Source: Stentor roeselii (taxonomy: Eukaryota; Ciliophora; Heterotrichea; Heterotrichida; Stentoridae). Taken from it: a DNA stretch of 64,000 nucleotides. A program made the position numbers and the translations under genes. Each line of letters begins with the position of its first letter. Within the stretch, counting starts at the first letter, position 1. The DNA lies in assembly GCA_006503475.1 (NCBI GenBank), contig RSEH01000264.1, positions 1 through 64,000 of the forward strand, read 5' to 3'. This document shows, piece by piece, positions 18,920 through 30,300 of the stretch. The notes beneath the pieces are model-generated. The model did not search any database. It was given only the letters and a program-made list of their open reading frames with translations, and was not told the DNA's origin.

Positions 18920-20872
18920 CTAAATCTCCATATTTTTCTTTTCATTAATGTCAATAAGTGACAAGTCTTTGCCATCCCTGACTTCAGTCTGGTTTTTCGT
19001 CTTGAATCTTCCAAGGATCATTTTTTCCAAGTTTCCCGAAGGCATTTCAACAGCTAAAACAATAGGAATAGAGCAGGCAAAGCTAAGCAAAAAGAAGTAA
19101 ATAAAGTCTCTGATATTATTATACTGGTTGTACTCATATGAGGTTTTAATACTTCTTATAATAATTTCGATGATTCCATAGTGAATCAAATACATGACAA
19201 AAGTGAATTTCGCAATAAAGCTCCAGACATAAAGAGACATCATCCAGGTGATTACTTTGAAATATCCTAGTAAGCAAGGTAGTAAAATCATTGAAATAGC
19301 TAATCCATAAGCGAATCTTTCCAAGGCAATAAAAGTGTAGTTCGCATGTTTTGACCAGTGTCGGTATTTCAAGTCGTCTCCTGGGTGTTTGTAAGCATCG
19401 TATTGTACAAATATTAGCACGTTTAGTAAGGCAAGACCGCTTGCAAAGACAAAACTTCTCACATAAAAATTCTTAAAAGATCTGGAAATAAACAGAGAAA
19501 TACTATCTGTCACATTTATGGACTTCTTCATCTTGCGATAATTATGCAAGATTATCCCACACCCAATCCCTAAGGCATAAGGAGCGACTCTACAATAAGG
19601 TTTTACATAATAATAATCAAAATAATTGTTACCTGTAGTGAAAATAACAGGGTTAAGGTCGAAATGATGAGCAATTGCGGCAGAGGTGGCAATATTCAGC
19701 AAGTTGAGTCCTCCGATGATACCCCAAGCGGCAAGTTTGTTGATTTTTAAATAAACAACAAGGATAATCGGTGATATGAAGAAGAACTGCATATCATCAG
19801 CGAGGTACCAAGAAGGACCAAGACAGCTTTCAGTCTTATAATTCGGCAAAAAATTATTCAAATAAAGCAAATTTGCGTACCAATACTTATGACAGTCCTC
19901 GTAAAACGCTTCAGTCACATTAAACCAAAGAGGTCCATTTCCTAAATAAGGCGTCATGGCCCACATAAACAACAAGCAAAACATATAAACTGGAGTAATC
20001 CTCAAAATTCGATGCACATAAACCAAGACAATCCTCAACACAGTTAAACTCCTGGGCTTATCAAACTCGACTAAAAACAAGTAAGTCATTAGCAGTCCCG
20101 AAAGCCAAAAAAAGGTATCAACAGCATAAAAGCCTCCATAAATAACTATATACTCTTTTCCTGTAAAGATCCTACTCAACTCGGTGTAATTAACGCAAGG
20201 CACGAAAAAAGCGTAGTTGATATAAGTATGCCCAAGGATCACCCATCCGATGCTGAAAACTCTCACAGCATTCAAAAGCTCCAGCTCGTCTTTCTGCCCC
20301 AGTCGAGACTCTCCCCTGCTGACGATGACCCGTTTGCAGTTGGCGATGAGTGAAAAGCACTGAACTAGTTCCAAATAAGACCCTGTTAAAGCCCTTCCAG
20401 ATGTTTTTCTGATGTGAAGGTACTCCAGAATCGTGCAGAAGACTACTAAAAAACTGAGAATTGATATAAAAATTATCATGAAAATCGCTCCTGTTGAGTA
20501 GTCTCTGTAGTGGTCTGAACGGTACTTGTGTGGAAAGTAGACCTTAAATGAAGGGGAGAGGTAAAAGGGAAGAAGATTTGAAGTGTAAAAAGACTCGTCG
20601 CATGAAAGAGGACCGCAAACTCCTTGAACTGAGTTCATGGTTTCGCTGAGGACGAATGTTACGTAACGAGCCCGTGAGATCTTGTTGCAGCCGTTGTAGT
20701 TTCCCAAGTCATTTAGACTGAAACCTGAGTATTGGTACATCATCCAATAGTCGTGGGGAATTGAAAGGTTTCGCTGGCTGTTGTATATCAAATTCCACTC
20801 TTCTGAACAGCTCAGACTGAGGGAAGGGCTGATCTGGACTGACAGAAGGATAAAGATAGTGGAAATCGACAT
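18920..20872 (-). CDS. NRF-6-type acyltransferase-3 membrane protein (copy 1)
   Basis: The 650 residues begin with a signal peptide, then a Cys-containing NRF (nose-resistant-to-fluoxetine) luminal domain (about 20-125) with CSEEW, CGPLSC and NGCNK. An acyltransferase-3 domain with about ten membrane segments follows. The likely catalytic His is in RVFSIGWVILGHT near 205-217, and a WYLADDMQFF motif follows, as in the family. Such proteins transfer acyl groups or move lipids across membranes in animals and protists; the substrate is unknown. The adjacent gene at 21083-23053 is a close tandem duplicate in the same orientation. Stop TAG. Confidence 0.9.
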   Translation of the reverse strand: MSISTIFILLSVQISPSLSLSCSEEWNLIYNSQRNLSIPHDYWMMYQYSGFSLNDLGNYNGCNKISRARYVTFVLSETMNSVQGVCGPLSCDESFYTSNLLPFYLSPSFKVYFPHKYRSDHYRDYSTGAIFMIIFISILSFLVVFCTILEYLHIRKTSGRALTGSYLELVQCFSLIANCKRVIVSRGESRLGQKDELELLNAVRVFSIGWVILGHTYINYAFFVPCVNYTELSRIFTGKEYIVIYGGFYAVDTFFWLSGLLMTYLFLVEFDKPRSLTVLRIVLVYVHRILRITPVYMFCLLFMWAMTPYLGNGPLWFNVTEAFYEDCHKYWYANLLYLNNFLPNYKTESCLGPSWYLADDMQFFFISPIILVVYLKINKLAAWGIIGGLNLLNIATSAAIAHHFDLNPVIFTTGNNYFDYYYVKPYCRVAPYALGIGCGIILHNYRKMKKSINVTDSISLFISRSFKNFYVRSFVFASGLALLNVLIFVQYDAYKHPGDDLKYRHWSKHANYTFIALERFAYGLAISMILLPCLLGYFKVITWMMSLYVWSFIAKFTFVMYLIHYGIIEIIIRSIKTSYEYNQYNNIRDFIYFFLLSFACSIPIVLAVEMPSGNLEKMILGRFKTKNQTEVRDGKDLSLIDINEKKNMEI

Positions 20873-21082
20873 AATTTATTTATGATTTGATTTGGTTCAG
20901 TTTTTTGAAGTGAATTAATTTATTGATAATTTTTAAGTTTTTAAGAAATTAGTTAAAGGAAATAATTGGATTTGGAAAGTTGTTTGTTTTGGTCTCTTGA
21001 GAATTTTGAGAACAGGCTTGCTTTTTATTTAAATTTTATGATTCACTTAAACTAGTAGTTTTTATTGCTTCCTATTATCTAA

Positions 21083-23053
21083 CTAATAAAGTCTATCTTT
21101 TTGTTTAGTATTCGATCCTGAAAAGTCTTCTAACAGCAAGCTTTTCTTCCTATCTTCTTCATTTTCTTCTTCCTTCTTCTTAAAAGACGAGAACATAATT
21201 CTTTCTAAGTTAATCGAAGGCATCTCGACTGCTAAAACAATGGGAATAGCGCACACGAATGACAAGAAAAAGAAATAAAACGAGTCTCTAATATTGTTAT
21301 ATTCATCAAACTCAATACTAGTCTTGGTGCTTCTGAGACAAATAGTAATAATAGCATAATGAATCAAATACATAACAAAAGTAATCCTCGCCATGACACT
21401 CCAAATATAAGCAGACAGAACCTGTGCAGGGAATTTCATATACCCTAAAAGCATCGGCATGAGTACCAAGCTAAGTCCAAGCGCATAAGCCACTCTTTGG
21501 AGGGCAATAAAACTATACCTTTCATTATTACTCCAATGATGATACTTTGAAAAGTCTCCAGGGTGTTTATAAGTATCATATTGGAAGAAAATAAGGAAGT
21601 TGATAATACAAAAACCTACAAAAAAACTCGAGTATCTTATGTAGATGTTGTCTATCGCTTTTCCCATGCTCAGAGCGAGTTTATCGTAAATTCTTCCGGT
21701 TTTCTTGTACTGTCGATATGAAAAAAGAATCATTCCGCAGGCCAAACCGATTGCGTAGGGTGGGACTCTGCAATAAGGTTTTGTGTAGTAATAGTTGAAG
21801 TAGTTTAGCTTGTTGTCGGCTGAAAATATCACTGGGTTTAGGTTGAAGTGATGAGCTATCACTGCTGATGTTATTATTCCCAGGATGTTTAAACCCACAA
21901 TGATACCCCAAGAGAGTAGTTTGTTGATTTTCATGTAGATGATCAGGATCACTGGAGAAATCATGAAAAATTGCATGTCGTTTGCCAAGTACCACGACTG
22001 TCCTAAGCAGCTGCTAGTTTTCCAATGTGGAACAAAGTTGTTAACATAGAGCAAGTTAGACCACCAACGTTTATGACAATCTGGGTTGAAATTATTGGTC
22101 ACATCAAACCAAAACGGTCCATTTCCAAAATACGGCATCAAAGCCCAGAAGAAAAAGAGGCAAAACATATAAACAGGAGTAATCCTAAGAAACCTATGAA
22201 CATAAGTGAGTATCAAGGTAGGAGCCGGTGATCCTTTAATTTTATCAAACTCATTAATAAACAAGTAAGCCATGAGCAGGCCAGACATCCAGAAGAATGT
22301 ATCAACCGCGTAAAACGCAGTATAAACCAATATATACCTCGAGTCTTTGAACTCTTTATAGTAATCCGTGAAGTTTGTAAGCGGAACAATCGAAATATAA
22401 TTCAACAGCGTGTGCCCCAAGATGACCCATCCAATGCTAAAGACTCTCACAGCATTCAAAATCTCTAAAGAGTCTTTTTCACCAAGTCTGTCCTGACTTC
22501 GAGTTGTCAGTAGTTTCTTGACGTTGAAGATCATTGAAAAAGACTGAAGCAGCTTGAATACGAACAAGTTTCGAATTGAATTTTTTATGAAGAAATCAGC
22601 TGCTGTCGCTACCACTACAAGAAAGGAGATCAATGAAGTCACGACTAACATTGCGATCGGTCCTGAGTCGTAATGCTTGTAGTGGTCTGTTTGGTATTTG
22701 TGAGGAAATTCGACGAGGGCTGGGTATCCTTTGTAAAATGGGAAGGTAGTGTTTTTGTAGTAATCTTTTTTGCATTTGATCGGACCACAGACTGCCTGGA
22801 GAATTAATGGAGACTCTGCAAGACCGATCACTGTATACCTTGCTATGTCGATTTTGTTACAACCGTCGTAGTAACCGATGGAATTTGGAGTGAAACCTGA
22901 GTATTGAAACATCATTCGATAGTCATTTAAAGCTTGAGAACTATTTGCTTGACTATTAAAAATTTTTCCCCATTCTATTAAGCATTCTGTATATGTTCCC
23001 TCAGATAGAAGAACTATAGAGAACAGAAAGAACACTCGAAAGGTAAAAAACAT
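21083..23053 (-). CDS. NRF-6-type acyltransferase-3 membrane protein (copy 2)
   Basis: The 656 residues have the same architecture as the downstream copy: signal peptide, NRF domain with CLIEWG and CGPIKC, multi-pass acyltransferase-3 core with RVFSIGWVILGHT and WYLANDMQFF, and the same PSGNLEK-like end (PSINLER) before a short charged tail. The two copies align over nearly the whole length and are separated by 210 nt, so they arose by tandem duplication. Divergence is spread across the protein, so the event is not recent. Both frames are intact and keep the catalytic His. Confidence 0.9.
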   Translation of the reverse strand: MFFTFRVFFLFSIVLLSEGTYTECLIEWGKIFNSQANSSQALNDYRMMFQYSGFTPNSIGYYDGCNKIDIARYTVIGLAESPLILQAVCGPIKCKKDYYKNTTFPFYKGYPALVEFPHKYQTDHYKHYDSGPIAMLVVTSLISFLVVVATAADFFIKNSIRNLFVFKLLQSFSMIFNVKKLLTTRSQDRLGEKDSLEILNAVRVFSIGWVILGHTLLNYISIVPLTNFTDYYKEFKDSRYILVYTAFYAVDTFFWMSGLLMAYLFINEFDKIKGSPAPTLILTYVHRFLRITPVYMFCLFFFWALMPYFGNGPFWFDVTNNFNPDCHKRWWSNLLYVNNFVPHWKTSSCLGQSWYLANDMQFFMISPVILIIYMKINKLLSWGIIVGLNILGIITSAVIAHHFNLNPVIFSADNKLNYFNYYYTKPYCRVPPYAIGLACGMILFSYRQYKKTGRIYDKLALSMGKAIDNIYIRYSSFFVGFCIINFLIFFQYDTYKHPGDFSKYHHWSNNERYSFIALQRVAYALGLSLVLMPMLLGYMKFPAQVLSAYIWSVMARITFVMYLIHYAIITICLRSTKTSIEFDEYNNIRDSFYFFFLSFVCAIPIVLAVEMPSINLERIMFSSFKKKEEENEEDRKKSLLLEDFSGSNTKQKDRLY

Positions 23054-24353
23054 TTATTAAGGGCAAGAATGAATATTCCTATGGACCCTGTTTTTCCAAA
23101 TATGGAATATTTAAGAGTTTTTGCCTAAAACATGAGATACGTCTAGGAAATAATTAAAAGATTTATGATTTGGAATTGTTTTAAAACAAGATTCAGAAGT
23201 ATTGGATTAATTTTAAAGTATTTAGATTCGTTAATTTTGATTAGGAATATAAACTTTGAAGAAAAATGTTTTTTAAAGTTGTAGAGAAATATATATCAGT
23301 ATAATTTAAAAGTAAAGAAAGCTAAGGAAAATTCAAACAATAATATTTTTGTTAAATTCAAAGTCAAAAAATTATATATCCTTTCTTTAAATGATTAATT
23401 ATCACAAAATGTGAATATTTCTATTGGATAATCTTGAAAATCGATTACTATATGATATCAAGGTAAATTCTGTTTAGTGATCGGATTATTTGAATCTTAC
23501 CTAATCTAAGTTTGCACAACATCATTAAAGTTTGTCCAATTTATAAGTACCTCAATTAAGTCTGGTAATGAATATTCACTAAGTTGGATTTGAATTAAAT
23601 ATTGAATAGAGATAGATATTTGAAGTGATATTTAATCAAGAGAATGCAGCCATAAAATCTTATTGAGTGATTTAGAGTTTAGTATCATTATCCCTGATCA
23701 CTTTGTTTTTATTGTTTCTGTTGGCATTTCATTTGGTTGTTAACTTCTTATATTGTATTATCCTTTATATCTAAAATCTCAGCGTAATTTGATATTTTTA
23801 TTATAATCACTGATTTAATTTCAATCTGAGATTTATTTGCATTCTTTATTATAATCAATTTCGAAGTATTTTGAATCTTGAGGTGTTTAACAATATTTAC
23901 ATATATTTGCAAGAAAAATAAGATAGACCTTATGATTTCTTTATAATCATTGATCTTTTTTTTTATGTGGATTAGAATTTCTATTTTCTTCTGTGAATCC
24001 TTTTTCAGCATCTTCTTAATAAAAAAGCTTTTTTTAAATTAAAAATCGAATCAATATTTCGCGTTTTAGAGGTGGCCTAATATTACTTTAGTAAATGTTT
24101 ATTTTCATATTCATATAGAGTAACTTCATTTCCACTTTGAATCAATCAGGGTTTAACTTAGGATTCTGCAAAATTACTAATCTAAAATAATCAAGTTTTA
24201 TATACAGTTATAATCCCGATTTACTAATAATCTGTAAAAGTTTAAAGAAATGCCAAACGTTGAAAATTTCTGAAATTTTAATGAGAATAACAATTCTAAT
24301 AAGGCAATTATATTTAAACCAATAAATTATATTCTTAATCTCTAACCTGATTA
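23054..24353. other. 1.3-kb intergenic region
   Basis: AT-rich, with no supported gene. A minus-strand frame at 23748-24011 is Lys/Ile low complexity and rejected. It separates the acyltransferase start (5' flank) from the IP3-receptor-like gene end. Confidence 0.6.
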
Positions 24354-27300
24354 TTATCTAATAATATGCTTGCTTTCCATATAAAGCTCCATGCTTCTCT
24401 TAGTCTCTTTAAGCTCTCGATCAAAATTAGCATAAATTTCTTCCACATTATCCAGCATTTTCCTCATCAAATTTTCATCCTCAAAGACTTTCCGAATACT
24501 AAGAGCCCGATATTGAGGAATCCAAGAGGCATCTTGATTCTCAATCATATCATTCAAATAGCTTTCCATGCCAGTCCTTTCACTAGCTTCCTTATTTTGC
24601 AGATAATTGATAAATCCAATATAATTCCATTCACAATGTTCAAAAGTCGTATGATACTTAAAAGGCCTTTCAGTAGCATACTCAATGAATTCCTTATCAA
24701 GACTACAAATAAAGCACCTATTTTCCCTATCCAAAGCATTCATTTCATTAATTTCTCTCAAATAAGCAAAAGTATCAGCAATGATACCTTGAATAGCACT
24801 CAACATAATAATAATAACCATTGAATAAAACAGTGTATCAAAGACCAGTCTAAAGTTGTTATGAAATTCAGTTTCTTGCTGATTCAAATACTCGCCAATC
24901 CCTCCTCCATTTTTCAGTCCCTGGTCAAAAGTGACCTTGAAGCACCTGATGAGATTATTGCAATCACCGTCAAAGTAATCCGAAAAGCTCAGATACGCCC
25001 AAATCGAGTACAAGTAAAGCAAAATCAAAATAAACAAAAAAGTCAAAAGTAAAGATTTTCTCGGAATAGTGACTGATTTAATCACGTTTTGAAGAGTGGG
25101 GTATCGATAGAGTATATCCAGCAAATGAAAAGAAAAGAAAAAAGGATGACCTGCTGTGCCTAAGACTGAAAATGAAAGATACCCGATTTGATAAAGAACA
25201 TTCACCTCACTTAAGGCAAAGTAAAGAGTGAGTAACCCGTTTTTACATTTCTGGAAAGCCTTGATGAGACAATAAGACGACTGGTTCTTCCAGTCATGAC
25301 GTTTCCACCCTCGGTTTATAAGGACTGGAGCGTTTTTCATCAAGAAAAACGCGACAATGCAACAAGAACAAGCCATCTGAATGCTTCCAAGGATGCTGAT
25401 CAGCCTTAAAGTACTCCCTTCATTTTGTGACTCATATCCAAGCGCTTCTTGATTGATCTGGTTATCGTAAAACGAAGCAATTATAACAACGTTTAAAATA
25501 ATCGTAGTGGTAAAGGCGACTTCTTTCCAAACTCCGACATTCGCTGCTATTAGACTGACAAAAAAATTCCTTTTCAGAAGTTTCGAAAGTTTAGCCTCGT
25601 GAATCATTTCTTCAATCACCTTATCAGCTTCTTTTAACAAATACTGAACTTTTGCCTTATGTGAACTTCTTTCAACATAAAAGTGAAAATTTTCCTTTTG
25701 TTCTTCTGTGATAAAATGAGCCTCAGGTCTAATCCAGAAGTAAATCCTGAAAATATTTCCTTGAAAGATAATCTCGATATTTCCTGTATGTTTCTGGAAA
25801 AACGCGTACGCGTTTTTCAATATTTTTGCCTTGTCAACTTCATTCATTACTACTTTTTTCGTTTTTACCATTTTTTTCATCTGTTGAAAACCTCTGTTAA
25901 ATAAGGCCAGGCCTATTTTTCCAAGGTCTGTTAGAAGTTTAGTCCCCATGAAGCCTTGTTGAATATCATTAACAGCAAGTTCTGGAAGTTCATTCATTAT
26001 AATTCTTTTATTTTCAGGGTCTTCGTTATCCTTGAAATGGCACATAAGGTGGAAGACCATAAAGCCGACTTCTATAATCAATTGAAAATATTCAGGGTTG
26101 TCAGAATGTTCCACGTCTTTCTTCGGGTGATAGTCTTTGTTTTTCTCGTGATGGTTGAAGATTTCGTCGTCGTAGAAGTCGGGAGGGTATGACTGGGTGT
26201 AAGAATGATAGAAACTTAAAATGTTTTCTTTCAAGATCTCAATGTTCAGTGATCGAATCATTCGAGTAATCACATAGTTATCAGTCTGTCCTTCTAACAA
26301 ACTAAGTAAAGTAATCATGCACTTATACTTCAAATGTGCAATCATCCATCCTAAAAGACATTCAGAGCTAAAAGTATCTCGACTTCCAGCAGAAGAAAGC
26401 ATTTCTTCCTTTAACAAGTGATACTTATTTAAATTATCAGAAGTTTCATCAAAACTCAACAAACGACTTGAAATTTCTAGAAACTTTGAATCAACAATAG
26501 CAATTTGATTACTTTTGCAAGGTCCTTGTATAAATTCAGTAAGAGTATCAAAACATTGACTAATGACTGAAAAATCGAAATCTCTGCATCGTTTGAGTAG
26601 TTCTTCAAGTAAATTAACGACACCAAGTACAATATTAAAACTTTGCCTGGACTTGTATTGATTTCTGAGGTAGTTTTGGAGTTGTTCATTGTGATTTTCA
26701 CATAAAAGCTGAAGAAACCTCAGAAGGACCTCACATCCAGAGAAGGGTTCTTTATAGACGAGGATGTTTTTGTTCCATTTGGTCTTAGAAAATGTCAGAT
26801 AGTTTATGAAGAAGGTGTTGATTTGATTGAAGAAGTTTTGAGAACTCTGACTTAAAGTGAAGTAGTTAAAAAAACTGTTTTGGTAGTCTAAATCTCCTTC
26901 TTCTAGGATTTCACAGGATAGTTTCAGAAGGTAGATAAAAGTGTTGCTACCTGTTGTTGAGTCACAAAGAAGAGACATTATTGTTCTAACGAAACCTGCT
27001 TCGTTTAGCTGTTGCTTTATCAGGTTTAATGTCTCTTCTGAGGACTTTCTGATGCTGGATAAGAAAAATGTCAGAAGTTTTAAGGCCTTGTTGAGAAGAG
27101 AAGTTTTTGGCTTGTGAAAGGTGTAGTTGTTTATGTATTCTAACAAGGAAACCATCACATCGGTGGAGGTAATAGTTGGGTTGTACTTAGAAATATTGAT
27201 AATAATGCTAACCAGTTCTTTTTTTTCTTCTTTCAACAGCTTCTTCAAGGACATGTTGTATAAAATGTTTTGTTTGAACTCATGCCAAGAGCTTTTAACA

Positions 27301-30300
27301 AGATTCACACTTCGACCAGCAGAGCTACTTTCATTAAAATCTTCAAATAAAACAGCAGGGAACTCAACTTCATATCTTTTTCCAAGACTTTCTACTTTTT
27401 CTATAATCAAATGACGAGAAGGTGACTCATTAATCTGTTCAAACTTTTCTAAAATCGCCAAAAGAAAGTCTTTGATAACATCATAAGTATCATAAACAAA
27501 AGTTCCAATAAAATAATTGTTTATATATCGAGTCAATATTGCAACAACTACTGCCAAGTCACTTATTTCTTTATCACTTACTTGCTGCTTCTCCCTCAAC
27601 ATTTGACTAGTGACTTGAATAAAGTTTATTAAAGAAATAGAATTCATCAAATTTTCATTAATTTTTTCAGTGTCAATATAAGCATGATAAAAAAAGTTCA
27701 ACAGGCCTGAAAAAATCTCAGAAAAGCCTGACTGGGTGCCTTTCATCATAAGTTCTAAGATATACTCAAAATTTAACAGTTTTTGACACTTCATCTCAGT
27801 TAAATAAACTCCACTTCCACCGTAAGCACTTGTTGCTAGAACTTCTAAAAGACTTGAGTGATATTTGTAAGGCTCGTCTTGGTAGTCATCGTTCACTGCG
27901 TTGGTGTTGCCTTCGAATATGAAGTGGTTCGACTTTCCTAGACCCATGAAGCAGAGGTACTGATAATCGCTGTCTAATAAAACTTTTGCTACTAGTCTTT
28001 GGTTCTCAGCGATCAGGTCTTTTTCAGAACCTTGAATTACTTGGAAGACTTTTAGGAATTTCGCTTGTCGGCCGTATTTGAAGATAAGATCTGTGAAGAG
28101 AAGAAGAAATTTCTCGTCGATTTGAATGCAGAGCTTACGGTTTCCTTTGAAGATGTTGCAGATTAAATCGATTTGGCCTACTGGGATGTGAATGTAAGAG
28201 AGGAAGACGGACAAATACTTATGAAAAGCTTCCTGTATTTTTTTATTATCCTTAGTCAAATCAGACAAGAACCTATAACAACTTTTAATAACATTCGAAA
28301 ACAGGAGCCTCGCCTCACATTGAGCTTTAGAAGCACTAGGCACAAACAATTCCGATATAGTTTGCATAGAATCCTGTAAAAGATTGATAATAATTTCATG
28401 AACATAAAGATTAAAAAACGTTCTCTGTCGAGTCTTATCAATGACTCCAGATTGCCCATGTTGAAGATTAAGTCCAACAAGTCTCGAGTTAGCATCAAGT
28501 GCTTTATTAGTCTCTTCAACAGCAAGTTGCAAAATTTGAACTTTTTGTTTATTTTTTTCATAATTTTCTCCCTTTTGATTCCAAAAATTAAGCCAAAGTT
28601 CTGACTGTTCAGCAATTTGTTTAATAGTTTTAATATTATTCCTGACCCAAACAAACATCTCAGAAGTTTCAACAGTTGTGACGATTTGAATCGTGTTGAT
28701 TTCCTTTAACATCCTCGTTCTCATATTGAAAGACTTGGACAGAACAAGGATGATAAGAGTTCGAAGTTCATAGTCCTTGTTTTGAACGAACTGAAAAATG
28801 AGTTCTGAATGAATCTTCGGGTTGAAAAAAGGAAGGTCTTTGATTTCAGGTTCTTTAAACAGTACAAAATTTCCTATTTTACTTGAAACAGGAGGAAAAA
28901 GCTGAAAATAACTCTCTTCACCTGGAGACTGGCTTCCATTAAACCAGGCGATTAGATTATTAACAAGAAAATCAAGTCTCCAAGAGAGAAGATAGTCAAA
29001 AAGCTTACAAATCTTGATTTTACATTGAGTTTTGAATGAAAGGTCTAAGTCCTGCACTTGTGCCTGCATTTTGACGAAGTTTTTATAGGTTTTCTGCACT
29101 TCCTTCATCGGCGAAGGGTCTGCCTTTTCAAAGATCGCTTCAGAAATTTCAGGAAGGGACTTTTTTCCTTTGTTTTTTTGGTCTGACTTGATGGGGACTA
29201 GTTTAAGGACTTCTGAGTCGTCAAACATCATCAACTGGATCAAAGCTCGCACTAGACGAGTGATGTCAAGTTCTTCGTAGTTAAAAAGAGAGTTGAAAGG
29301 ACTGACAACAGCAGAAAAAGAAGCTTCTAACGACCGGGCATATGAAACAATTCCAAACCTGACCAAGTACTCAGCAAGAACAATTATTTCAAATAAAAGG
29401 ACATCAAAACTCGGGGCAATTGAAACATCTTGTAAAAGTTTAATCAAGTCTTCCTTAAGTCTATAAATCGTCAGTTCTTCTCCTTCAAAAACAACAAGTC
29501 CTTCATTTTCATAAGCACTTTTTTGCTGGTACTTCGAAAAAGTTGCAGTAGTTCGAATAAGGCCTACTAAAGAAACTTCATTTTCCTCAAGTTGGAAAAG
29601 ATTTTTAAATCTTTTTGCTTGGTCCTCGTTTTCTTGAAGACTCAAAACTTTCACTGACTCTGGAAATTTTATTTCATGTCTTGGATGTGAATCGACGTAT
29701 AAGTGAAGAATGAGTCGAATAAATGTTGCACGGATTTCTGATGAAAGGTTCGAGTCTCTTGCGTAGTTTTTAAGGATTTCTACTGGGAACCAGTCTTTAA
29801 TTGATGATTTGCAGGTGTAGTTACGGTCTTTGCACATGCAGGCGAAAAGGTCTAACATGTGGATGAAGTAACTGATTTGGGTTTCGAATTCTTCGAGAAG
29901 TACTCCACTTTCAAAGCACTCGCTTAGAAGGATTTCTTTTTCTTGATGGTCACCTGGAAGGATTATGCTCAGCGTGTCTAGGTGGGCTATTGTTGTTATT
30001 ACGGCCTTGCGGAAGGTTTCGGAGTTTAGGAATAAGTGATCGTGGATACGCTCTTGTGTTAGTTTTACTCCGGAACCTTGAGTTGTGCAGATACTTTTTA
30101 GGAAGGATATTAAATGAGGTTTACGGTTTTGACCATTCATCCTCAGTAACCAGGTGAAATGTTGAATTAAAGTACATGGCGGTTTCGAAAGAGAAAACAA
30201 AAGACTTTGATTATCATTCACCAAAGCAAGTAAAAGATCAGTAGATGTCTGAATCGTATTCACATGTTTCATATAAACCTCAACCTTATGAAAAGCCAAA

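Noticed and set aside
23748-24011. 87-codon minus-strand frame
   Set aside because: Lys/Ile/Asn low complexity typical of chance frames in AT-rich DNA.
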